Assembly: GCF_046592965.1 (NCBI RefSeq)
Contig: NZ_JBISBV010000023.1
Coordinates: forward strand, 1-9,247
Direction of reading: 5' to 3'
DNA from: Marivita sp046592965
GTDB taxonomy: Bacteria; Pseudomonadota; Alphaproteobacteria; Rhodobacterales; Rhodobacteraceae
DNA length: 9,247 bases
Shown piece by piece: positions 1 through 5,860 of this stretch. Every line of letters starts with the position of its first letter. The first letter of the stretch is position 1. Both the position numbers and the translations under genes were made by a program. The notes under the pieces are model-generated. The model made no database searches, was not told where the DNA came from, and worked only from the letters and a program-made list of their open reading frames with translations.

Positions 1-92
1 GTCGAGGAAGCTTCTGAACAGAAATATCAGGGGGGTCACTTTTGGACGCCGATTACCCCAATACAGGGGTCAATCTTGCATGCCGGTTCACA
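1..92 (+). mobile_element. Right terminal end of an IS21-family insertion sequence
   Basis: This is the inner end of an IS element whose genes lie to the left of the window. Read on the minus strand, 92 down to 66 begins TGTGAACCGGCAT and ends TTGACCCC, and a second repeat at 53 down to 32 begins ATCGGCGTCCAA and ends TGACCCC. The right edge of the window (9155-9205) carries the same two repeats in the same order, matching at 21 of 27 and 19 of 22 positions by eye. Nested multiple terminal repeats and a TG...CA border are typical of the IS21 family (istA/istB). The boundary at base 92 is set by this alignment. Bases 1-31 may be the tail of istB or trailing IS DNA; I cannot tell which. Confidence 0.72.
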
Positions 93-1171
93 GCGATGGC
101 ACGATCATCCTCCGACAGTGCCGCGTCTTCAGCCTCAGTCATCAGCTGCTCCGCGGCGAGGCGCATGGCACCGGCATGGTCGATCTCGTCCAGGTCGGCG
201 ACACTGTGCAGAGTGCCGAGGCCGTCCGCATCCAGTTCGAGATAGGCGAACTCGGGCGCGTGCCGCTCCGCAGTGCTGTGGAGGGCCGCATGTCTTGAGA
301 GGGAGGCCCAACCGGAGGCGCGGACCTTGAGCAGCGTGTTGCGGCGATCGTGAGAGGGCAGGAGGGCTTCGAGCGCTTCTGTGGCGTCTTCGCCATCATG
401 AAGTGCAAGGTCCGTGTCCTGCCACAGGAAGCTCCCGGTCTCGATCTCGGTGACTTCGGGTTCTGTTCCACGCCCCGAAAGGGTAACGGCAAGGCAGCGA
501 CCGCGCATGCCGTGCTTGAACTGATCTTGCTCCGGCGACCCCGAATACTGTGTCCGTGCCGAGACCTTCAGGCGCCCGTGCCAGTCGCCAAGGGCCAGGT
601 AATCCAGACCTGCGGTTTGGTCGCGGTCCGGCGGGATGTGATCGCCCCGGTCCGAGAAGTCCACGACACCACCATGGGCAAGGCCGATACGGATCGTGCC
701 CTCCGGTGTTTCCATGCGTGGCAGAGCTTCGGTCAGGTCGCGCCCTGCGGCACGCACCGGCACCGGGCAAGGCAGAAGGGCGACACCCTGGGCGAGGTCG
801 ATGGGGGCTCCATCAAGCGCCGCGCGAACGTTGTCCGGCGCAATACGGCTGATCTCGTCCCAGATGGGTTCCGCGTTGCGCATGTTGTCGTGGTTGCCTG
901 GCAGGAGCCACCATGTGACCTCACTCTCGTCCCGCATCGCTGCAAGCGCCTGGCGCAGCACCTGGGGTGATGGGGTTGCAGTGTCGAAGGTGTCACCTGC
1001 CAGCAAGACATGCGCAGCGCCATGCGCGCGGGCCGCAGCGGCGAGGCGTTGGATCTTGTCGAAGCGCGCTTCCATGAGCCGCCCTCGCAGGTTGCCATCC
1101 TGCGGTTCGGGAAGGCTGAGAAAGCGACGACCGAGATGCAGGTCGCTGGAATGGATGAAGCGAAAACTCAT
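53..1171 (-). CDS. SbcD/Mre11-like DNA repair exonuclease subunit, 3' end replaced by IS sequence
   Basis: This is a calcineurin-like metallophosphoesterase of the SbcD/Mre11 type (YhaO-like 'DNA repair exonuclease'), which normally cuts DNA ends as a partner of an SbcC-like ATPase. From the ATG at 1171 the protein is 372 residues. The metal-binding motifs are all present: SDLHLG (D10, H12), GDTFD (D60), GNHDN (N93-H94), LAHGG (H166) and GDWHG (D196, H198). A GTG at 1219 is an alternative start, but MSFRFIHSSDLHLG fits the family better; neither has a clear Shine-Dalgarno. From about residue 360 the codons lie inside the IS21 end, so the tail VNRHARLTPVLG is IS-encoded and the native C-terminus is lost. 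The nuclease core is intact, but the usual downstream ATPase gene is not next to it, so activity is doubtful. Confidence 0.88.
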   Translation of the reverse strand: MSFRFIHSSDLHLGRRFLSLPEPQDGNLRGRLMEARFDKIQRLAAAARAHGAAHVLLAGDTFDTATPSPQVLRQALAAMRDESEVTWWLLPGNHDNMRNAEPIWDEISRIAPDNVRAALDGAPIDLAQGVALLPCPVPVRAAGRDLTEALPRMETPEGTIRIGLAHGGVVDFSDRGDHIPPDRDQTAGLDYLALGDWHGRLKVSARTQYSGSPEQDQFKHGMRGRCLAVTLSGRGTEPEVTEIETGSFLWQDTDLALHDGEDATEALEALLPSHDRRNTLLKVRASGWASLSRHAALHSTAERHAPEFAYLELDADGLGTLHSVADLDEIDHAGAMRLAAEQLMTEAEDAALSEDDRAIAVNRHARLTPVLG

Positions 1172-1673
1172 AGTAGAGACCAAGGCGTTGATGGCGGCAG
1201 TCAAGGTGTGCAACCGCACGTTTTTGTGGGGCGGGGTAAGGTGGACGCATCCTCACCCATGTGGCGGCGTGCTCACGGGAATTCTGGTTTGATCGCATGA
1301 CATGACACAATCATTTCACGTTAGGGTAGCGCAGACAATCCGTCCTTGCGGAATACGTGTTTTTCGCTCCTTCAGTGTTTTTTTATTCGTCAATGCTGCG
1401 GCTTAGAACCCAAGCAGCAATGCTTGGCGCAACCGGTCGTCGTCTCAGTGCGCGGCATGCTGTAAGCGCCACGATAGGCCGACTTTAACCAACCCGTGGT
1501 GGCATGGTGTCCGGATGGGGCTGTTTGCGGTCGTTCTCCGCAGTTGTGAGATGATCAATCTGGCTGGTGGGAAGCCGCGCTTCCAAGCAATGGTAGCTCT
1601 ACTCATAAGGCGGACAGGCTGCATCTTGCAAAACTACTTTCGGGCTAACAAGGAGCGCGGAACAGCCCTGATG
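1172..1673. other. Spacer without a recognisable gene
   Basis: About 500 bases lie between the SbcD-like gene and thsB. Short open frames occur here, but none resembles a known family or has a convincing ribosome binding site. The stretch should contain the promoter of the SbcD-like gene (minus strand), but I could not find a well-spaced -35/-10 pair. A T-rich tract at about 1375-1386 and the hairpin at 1410-1427 are the only visible structures. GC content falls between the GC-rich left gene and the AT-rich Thoeris genes. Confidence 0.5.
1410..1427. other. Perfect 7-bp hairpin with a GCAA loop
   Basis: CCAAGCA (1410-1416) and TGCTTGG (1421-1427) are perfect inverted repeats around GCAA, a GNRA-type tetraloop on the plus strand. 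The right part of the left arm plus loop (GCAGCA) could instead pair with TGCTGC at about 1394-1399, giving an alternative 6-bp stem. No T-run follows on either strand, so it does not look like an intrinsic terminator. It may be chance. Confidence 0.3.
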
Positions 1674-2225
1674 TTAAATATAGCCCCATCCCCGATGAGC
1701 GGCCTCTGTATAGAATTGCAGTGAGCCGCCAATATCCTCACCGTTGACTGTAAACCTACCAATCGCGTCAAACATCGCATCTCTCTTGAACGGTATATGA
1801 ATTGCTGCCGCACTTCTATCATTGATCCGTTTAGCAAGAGTGCTTGGCCAGCGGTTGGCCAAAGCCTGCGGCGCTAATATCGAGTTGTAACCAGTATAGG
1901 CGACTATCAAGGGTAATTCATACTGATCAACGGCTTTTTCTATCTCCCAAGAAAGAACGCTTCCCCGCTTGCGAGTATCGTCAGATAAGATCACAAGCAT
2001 ATTTTTTGAGGAGGCAAGTCTCTGACGAATACTTGCATGCAAGGTCTCAAGCTTACTTGTGTCTCTGACAGCATTGGCCTTCTCGTGGCTATTTGTAAGC
2101 TTGAAATCAGTCGTTTTCAACTTGCTCCAGCCTTGAATAGTAACGTAATATCGGAAATCCGAATCTGCCGGATTAATCTTGCCCAGTCCGTCGAATGCGA
2201 TGTATGTTCCTGTGCGGTATACCAT
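1674..2225 (-). CDS. thsB: ThsB: TIR-like enzyme of a type II Thoeris system
   Basis: This is a TIR-like protein of the DUF1863/MTH538 type (183 residues), the signal-making component of Thoeris. In type II Thoeris the TIR protein consumes NAD+ on infection and makes a histidine-ADP-ribose signal. Visible family landmarks are the N-terminal YRTGTYIAFDG, FRYY (residues 24-27), the middle block TNSHEKANAVRDTSK (44-58), the strand NMLVILSDDTRK (75-86), then SWEIEKAV (92-99) with E94 or E96 as the likely catalytic glutamate, and the C-terminal block IHIPFKRD (142-149). I chose the ATG at 2225 over a GTG at 2243 because AGGAG lies eight bases upstream and the family starts at this point. It lies 78 bases downstream of thsA on the same strand, the usual ThsA-ThsB order. 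It is AT-rich compared with the flanks, suggesting transfer. The frame looks intact. Confidence 0.88.
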   Translation of the reverse strand: MVYRTGTYIAFDGLGKINPADSDFRYYVTIQGWSKLKTTDFKLTNSHEKANAVRDTSKLETLHASIRQRLASSKNMLVILSDDTRKRGSVLSWEIEKAVDQYELPLIVAYTGYNSILAPQALANRWPSTLAKRINDRSAAAIHIPFKRDAMFDAIGRFTVNGEDIGGSLQFYTEAAHRGWGYI

Positions 2226-2233
2226 TTCCTCAG

Positions 2234-2238
2234 CTCCT
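2234..2238 (-). promoter_or_regulatory. Ribosome binding site of thsB
   Basis: Reading on the minus strand, AGGAG precedes the ATG at 2225 by eight bases, followed by a purine-rich GAGGAA directly next to the start. This supports the ATG over the upstream in-frame GTG at 2243 and shows thsB can be translated independently of the damaged thsA. Confidence 0.6.
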
Positions 2239-2303
2239 ACCACGTTTTACAGGCCAAGACATTCCTTCTACCTTGGCATACCGTCCAAAACATTCTGCTT
2301 CTG

Positions 2304-3053
2304 TCATACTCCGTTCCTCAGTGACTTCATTTCCAGCAAATTAACTTGATCGATCTTTTCGTTATGAACCACTATGGTTAGCTTTGCTGGATACTTAAAG
2401 CGCATCTCACTTATGCGGAACGTCCAGAGCATAATCTTCAACAGATCTTCATCGCCAATATTCTTATGCCCCTGTAACCGAGTAATTCCCGATCCAAATA
2501 TTGGAGCTACCACGCTTCTCTGTGCGTATACTTTGTTCACCCTGTCCCAAAAGTTGATTAAAAATTCTAAATACTCGGGCATGGTGAGATTGGCTCGATT
2601 GCTATTGTCGAACTTGGACATGGCAGTCAAAATATAATCATCTTTGATAAATATTGTTCCGAGTCTGAACCTGACGTTTTTACCGCGCTCACGAACTACA
2701 TCACGTTCCAAAATCTCGTATTCTTCAAACGGAAAGATAGATATTTCATTATCTAAATCTGTAACGTCGCTTTCAAGATGTGACTTCAGAAAAACTCCAT
2801 TCAGGGATCTTTCACTGATGACAACATTGTCCACCTGCGTGTCAAAAAACTCATTGAATGCGATTGCCTTGAGGCCGGGTTCTTCAAATATGTTGCCAGA
2901 TTTGATCGTAACAGTGGTGCCGTCAATCTTGATAATGACCTTCCGTAGCTTGTTGGCCCACGCCAAAATACCAAGATATAGAAGGCAAAGCGCAACCGCA
3001 AAGGCGATGAGGCACTTAACTTGCCAATCTTCAGGGATATCAAGGAAGAGCAA
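2304..3053 (-). CDS. thsA: ThsA: membrane-anchored macro-domain effector of type II Thoeris, 5' end cut by an IS
   Basis: This is the transmembrane-macro effector of type II Thoeris (ThsA_Macro/DUF6430 type). The macro domain senses the ADP-ribose-type signal made by ThsB and the membrane part is thought to act on the inner membrane. Numbering from a TTG at 3053, residues 12-33 form a transmembrane helix, and the macro domain runs from about 46 to 235. Landmarks are IKSGNIFEEPGLKAIAFNE (50-68), DTQVDN (71-76), SLNG (83-86) and the glycine loop APIFGSGITRLQG (183-195). There is no ATG: native sequence ends at 3063, where the IS3 element begins, and the frame runs on into the IS to a stop at 3108-3110. 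The hydrophobic STLLLFL just before DIPEDW looks like the end of a first helix; family members usually have two. The N-terminus is therefore truncated and expression is doubtful. Confidence 0.85.
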   Translation of the reverse strand: MLFLDIPEDWQVKCLIAFAVALCLLYLGILAWANKLRKVIIKIDGTTVTIKSGNIFEEPGLKAIAFNEFFDTQVDNVVISERSLNGVFLKSHLESDVTDLDNEISIFPFEEYEILERDVVRERGKNVRFRLGTIFIKDDYILTAMSKFDNSNRANLTMPEYLEFLINFWDRVNKVYAQRSVVAPIFGSGITRLQGHKNIGDEDLLKIMLWTFRISEMRFKYPAKLTIVVHNEKIDQVNLLEMKSLRNGV

Positions 3054-3063
3054 AAGCGTGGAG

Positions 3064-3088
3064 TGAGCTACTCCCCATCTCTTGGACA
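3064..3088 (+). repeat. Left terminal inverted repeat of the IS3-family element
   Basis: This 25-base end begins TGAGCTACTCCCC and ends TTGGACA. Its inverted partner at 4312-4336 matches at 18 of 25 positions, with an exact eight-base tip and an exact GGACA inner block. The mismatches cluster in the middle. Confidence 0.75.
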
Positions 3089-3102
3089 GGATCTGGCGTA
3101 AA

Positions 3103-3978
3103 TTAAGCTACTCTCTGCTCCTGCTGATCGGGTTGGGTTTCGTCTTTTCTCAGCCAATAGACCACGGCTGGTGGTTTGCCGCCAAGGGCCGAGTGTGGGC
3201 GCTTGCGGTTGTAAAACTCGATCCATCTGCCGACGCCAGCCCTGGCCTCTGATCCGGTTTCCCAGGCGTGCAGGTAGACGCATTCGTATTTCATCGACCG
3301 CCAAAGCCTTTCGACAAAGATGTTATCCAAGAACCGGCCTTTTCCGTCCATAGAGATGCGCACGCCGGATCGCCGCAACCGGTCTGTCCAAGCAAAGGAC
3401 GTAAACTGGCTACCTTGGTCAGTGTTCATGATCTCGGGCGGGCCGAACTTGTGGATGGCCTCGTTCAGCGCCTCGACACAAAACTCGGCTTCCAGCGTGT
3501 TTGATATGCGCCATGCCAGAACCTTTCGGGTGTGCCAATCCATGATAGCCACCAGATAGAGGAACCCACGTCGCATCGGCAGATATGTGATGTCGGCGGC
3601 CCAGACTTGGTTTGGCCGCTCCACGCGCAAGCCACGCAGCAGATAGGGATAGATTTTATGTCCCTTCGCGGGCTTGCTGGTGTTGGGCTTCTGGTAGATC
3701 GGCATGAGCCCCATCAAGCGCATCAGGCGGCGTATGCGTTTCTCATTCACCAGATGACCGTCGTTGCGCAGGTGCCATGTCATTTGTCGAACGCCATAGA
3801 ACGGCGTCTCAAGGAACTGCCTGTCGATCAAACGCATCAGATCGAGGTTCATAGCGCTTTCGCCCTTCGGCTCATAGTAAAATGACGACCGCGAGATCGA
3901 CAGCAACGCGCATTGCTTGCCGACCGACAGACCTGGTAGGTTCGGCTCAACCATCTTCCGCCTCACTTGCCGGTCCAA
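3103..3978 (-). CDS. IS3-family transposase OrfB (DDE integrase core)
   Basis: This is the catalytic half of an IS3-family transposase, an rve-type integrase of the DDE superfamily. Numbering from the TTG at 3978, the N-terminal part holds the HTH_21-like region (about 45-100), followed by the catalytic core. The acidic triad is visible: D129 in WAADITYLP, D187 in NTDQGSQF and E223 in FVERLW, with 35 residues between the second D and the E as expected for DD35E. The conserved ending block EFYNRKRPH (254-262) is also present. It overlaps the end of orfA in the -1 frame and is probably made as an OrfAB fusion by frameshifting, so the listed TTG start may not be used independently. The frame is intact. 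Confidence 0.93.
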   Translation of the reverse strand: MDRQVRRKMVEPNLPGLSVGKQCALLSISRSSFYYEPKGESAMNLDLMRLIDRQFLETPFYGVRQMTWHLRNDGHLVNEKRIRRLMRLMGLMPIYQKPNTSKPAKGHKIYPYLLRGLRVERPNQVWAADITYLPMRRGFLYLVAIMDWHTRKVLAWRISNTLEAEFCVEALNEAIHKFGPPEIMNTDQGSQFTSFAWTDRLRRSGVRISMDGKGRFLDNIFVERLWRSMKYECVYLHAWETGSEARAGVGRWIEFYNRKRPHSALGGKPPAVVYWLRKDETQPDQQEQRVA

Positions 3979-4256
3979 GGCTTGAGCTTTCTGGCCAAAA
4001 AATCGTTGGCGACAGCCAGCTCCCCGATCTTGGCATGCAGGTCTTTGACCTGATCTTCATCGATCTCCGGCGCTTTCCGACTGCCCCGCTCAAACACTCC
4101 CGACGCGCCTTCGAGCAAAGCCCGCTTCCATTGATGGATCATCGTTGGATGCACGCCGAACCGACTGGCCAGTTCGCTGACCGTCTCCTCGCCCTTCAGC
4201 GCTTCCAACGCGACCTTGGCCTTGAACTCTGGATGATGTTGCTTTCGTTTAGACAT
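3963..4256 (-). CDS. IS3-family transposase OrfA (helix-turn-helix subunit)
   Basis: This is the DNA-binding subunit of the same IS3-family element, 97 residues of HTH_Tnp_1 (IS3/IS911) type. The helix-turn-helix lies at about residues 8-50: KVALEALKGEETVSELASRF, then GVHPTMIHQWKRALLEG. A short leucine/isoleucine-rich helix follows (about 68-92, DLHAKIGELAVANDFLARKL), which in the family mediates multimerisation. The ATG at 4256 has AAGGAG about seven bases upstream. The last codons overlap orfB. The gene is complete. Confidence 0.93.
   Translation of the reverse strand: MSKRKQHHPEFKAKVALEALKGEETVSELASRFGVHPTMIHQWKRALLEGASGVFERGSRKAPEIDEDQVKDLHAKIGELAVANDFLARKLKPWTGK
3996..4002 (-). promoter_or_regulatory. 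Candidate -1 frameshift site between orfA and orfB
   Basis: Read on the minus strand the heptamer is T TTT TTG, with TTT and TTG as OrfA zero-frame codons. A slip of -1 here would continue into the OrfB frame, which is open from this point through the listed TTG start. IS3 elements commonly join OrfA and OrfB this way, though A-rich slippery sites are more usual than T-rich ones. I did not find a clear downstream pseudoknot or stem-loop by eye. Confidence 0.45.
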
Positions 4257-4311
4257 ATCTGATCTCCTTCGTGTTGAAGATCAGCAGACAGCAAATCGTA
4301 GCTTACGTCAG

Positions 4312-4336
4312 TGTCCAGTTTTCGGGGGGTAGCTCA
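4312..4336 (-). repeat. Right terminal inverted repeat of the IS3-family element
   Basis: This is the inverted partner of 3064-3088. On the minus strand it begins TGAGCTACCCCCC and ends CTGGACA. It lies upstream of orfA, so the element's own promoter should lie just inside it, between here and 4257. Confidence 0.75.
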
Positions 4337-4372
4337 AACTTTCAAAAATTGAACGCCTTTTTTCAGTTCCAC
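4337..4372 (-). pseudogene. Possible severed N-terminus of ThsA on the far side of the IS
   Basis: Directly against the IS, the minus strand reads from a GTG at 4372 through V-E-L-K-K-G-V-Q-F-L-K-V. A short basic, amphipathic start of this kind is what I would expect just before the first membrane helix of a type II ThsA, and the fragment abuts the same IS that removes the ThsA start. Simple removal of the IS does not restore one frame: the join puts the ThsA frame out of phase. A few codons of the first helix would therefore also have to be missing, which agrees with the absent target duplication. A weak promoter-like pair lies just upstream (TTGAAT at 4415-4410, TAGGTT at 4391-4386, spacer 18). 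The match is short and could be chance. Confidence 0.35.
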
Positions 4373-4398
4373 CGCTACTCTGGCGAACCTACACTTTC

Positions 4399-4593
4399 TT
4401 ATCTCGCGGATTCAACCCAGCACCGACCCGTGCTTTGTAATGGGATCTGACCTTCTAAGCGCCGGTCGCGGAGGGCCGCTTGGGGCCGTTCGTGACGGCC
4501 CGGGGTGGTCGAGGCGGGAGCGGCCGTTCGTCCCCTGTGCGAGAGGCTCGCGTCAGAGATGGGTGACAGGTCGAGAAGCGAGAATTTCTTCAT
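4399..4593 (-). pseudogene. 5' remnant of a luciferase-like flavin-dependent oxidoreductase gene
   Basis: The first residues from the ATG at 4593, MKKFSLLDLSPI, match the conserved start of LLM-class flavin-dependent oxidoreductases (YhbW/MsnO8 type, about 330 residues). A strong GGAGG lies six bases before the ATG, so this is a genuine former gene start. After about residue 12-14 the sequence no longer resembles the family and becomes low-complexity, rich in R, P, A and T, ending at a stop at 4399-4401 after 65 codons. Only the first forty or so bases of the gene appear to survive, joined to unrelated DNA that includes a hairpin at 4483-4501. It would not be a working enzyme. The identification rests on a short motif. 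Confidence 0.45.
4483..4501. other. Perfect 7-bp inverted repeat with repeated ACGAACGGCC motif nearby
   Basis: GGGCCGT (4483-4489) and ACGGCCC (4495-4501) can form a perfect stem with a five-base loop. GGCCGTTCGT also recurs about 37 bases further on (near 4522-4531), so the block contains a direct repeat as well. No T-tract follows, so a terminator role is not supported. It sits in the sequence that replaces the body of the oxidoreductase gene and may be a small noncoding repeat or part of a rearrangement joint. Confidence 0.35.
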
Positions 4594-4810
4594 GATGGCC
4601 TCCGTTGGATAGTAGCTAAACATCCGAGCTGTTTCTGCTAAGCTCGCGTTGCGCCACAACGGAACTGCATTCCATCCCTCGGCGCATTAGATCTCTGTTC
4701 TTGATGATGTTTTCGCGTCAAGCAACGGCGAGGACCGAAAGCTATCGATGTTCGATGCCGTTCTATGTATCAGCATGAAAAACCTGCCCTTTCGTCCTGA
4801 TAATAGCCGT

Positions 4811-5860
4811 CTATGTCCATGCCAGTCCGGGCATTCCTCCACCACATTTTGGGCATTTCCTCTGAAAAATATCAGACCCGTTCGCTCCGTATCTCACACC
4901 GCATGTAAGGCATTGAAGAATGTAGATGACCTGGTTGTGGTCGTTTCCTGGTTTGCCTGTGCAGGATAGAACTTCTTGGTTGTTGCGATTGACATAGCCT
5001 GGTTGGGTTGTTGTGGGGCTGGATGCTCGCCGTGCGTTTTTTGCAGCTGCTTTTGGCTTTGCCGGAGGCCATTCGGACCCAAGTATCCAGCCCTCGACCA
5101 TCGCCGTCATTGCAATTGGCTCTGGTCCAGGTGGTGTCAGGGCATTTTCGAGCAATCCCGTTCGATCTGCCTCCTGTAGCCAGCGCGCAACGGAGTAAGC
5201 GTCATGCTGATCACGTGTGCGGTCTTCTGCTTGATGCATTCCGCTGCTGAGTCTTGGATACACTTCAACGATAACCGACGTGCCGCTCTGCGGACACCAA
5301 CCGTCGAAAGGCCAGACGTGCACCTCGGGCAGCGCGGCCCGGATAAGCCGCAACCAGGGCAAGCCAGCGTGGGTAGATTTCGCAACGGATCCCTGCACAT
5401 CGAAGTGAAAGACCGATTTCGCGGATCCGGTCGCCTCTTCGGTCAGTCGCCGCCATCGCCGCTCTCCGGTTCTCGCGGCACCATTCCCGACAGATCCATC
5501 TCGCACGAAGTCGACATAGGTGTGGGGTCGGTCCGTCGGCCAATGAGAACAGAAATCGTCCAGAAAGACCTGCCAGTCCGGCACCAGGTGGTGCCGTTCA
5601 AAATAGCGAATGGGGAAAGAGAACGCGTGGTCGATCCCGACAATCGCAGGGACGGTGCCATCCAGCGTGTCGACCAACCATTCTGCCAAGCCACGTCGCG
5701 TCCAGTATTTCTTTGGATCGGGTGGGGGTAGGACTTCCTCAGCTGGGTCATCACCGTGTGTTCGGTATACACGAAGGGCCTTCAGGCTGGAGTCGGCTGT
5801 CTCAGCACCTGAATAGTCAATGCCGATCGTCCGCCCAAACCTGCGTGAATGAACTGTCAT
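4811..5860 (-). CDS. RNase H-like (DUF429-type) protein with a C-terminal zinc ribbon
   Basis: This 349-residue protein has the pattern of a DUF429-type RNase H fold. An acidic first strand is GIDYSGAE (D15), the second is VGIDHAFSFP (D77), then VEVYPRL (E199) and the helix DQHDAYSVARWL (D217, D220). These positions match the acidic residues that could hold metal ions in such nucleases. After a proline/alanine-rich linker (about 264-290) the C-terminus is a zinc ribbon: CLTC (C317, C320) and CPKC (C336, C339), enclosing the conserved YGANGSDIFQRK. I have seen this ribbon on proteins linked to nucleases and restriction loci, but cannot assign a substrate. The ATG at 5860 overlaps the stop of the upstream DUF3883 gene by four bases, so the two are translationally coupled and probably act together. 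No catalytic activity is proven by the sequence. Confidence 0.7.
   Translation of the reverse strand: MTVHSRRFGRTIGIDYSGAETADSSLKALRVYRTHGDDPAEEVLPPPDPKKYWTRRGLAEWLVDTLDGTVPAIVGIDHAFSFPIRYFERHHLVPDWQVFLDDFCSHWPTDRPHTYVDFVRDGSVGNGAARTGERRWRRLTEEATGSAKSVFHFDVQGSVAKSTHAGLPWLRLIRAALPEVHVWPFDGWCPQSGTSVIVEVYPRLSSGMHQAEDRTRDQHDAYSVARWLQEADRTGLLENALTPPGPEPIAMTAMVEGWILGSEWPPAKPKAAAKNARRASSPTTTQPGYVNRNNQEVLSCTGKPGNDHNQVIYILQCLTCGVRYGANGSDIFQRKCPKCGGGMPGLAWT

Larger units (their letters stand above)
3064..4336 (-). mobile_element. Complete IS3-family insertion sequence (1273 bp)
   Basis: The element carries orfA and orfB on the minus strand in overlapping frames, bordered by imperfect terminal inverted repeats. 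The left end reads TGAGCTAC from 3064 and the right end reads GTAGCTCA up to 4336. IS3 elements normally duplicate three or four target bases, but the flanks here differ (GAG before 3064, AAC after 4336). That points to a deletion or recombination beside the element after insertion. It lies inside the 5' end of thsA. Both transposase frames look complete, so the element may still be mobile. I do not assign a named ISfinder member. Confidence 0.88.

Noticed and set aside
696..1292. Long plus-strand open frames opposite the SbcD-like gene, including one at 350-970
   Set aside because: They are antisense shadows of a clear metallophosphoesterase, are rich in R, A and G with no recognisable domain, and have no ribosome binding site.
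1515..1724. A 69-codon plus-strand frame near the end of thsB
   Set aside because: No family resemblance and no Shine-Dalgarno, and it overlaps the thsB 3' end on the opposite strand.
4748..4969. A plus-strand frame over the 3' end of the RNase H-like gene
   Set aside because: It is antisense to the zinc-ribbon coding sequence and has no recognisable domain.
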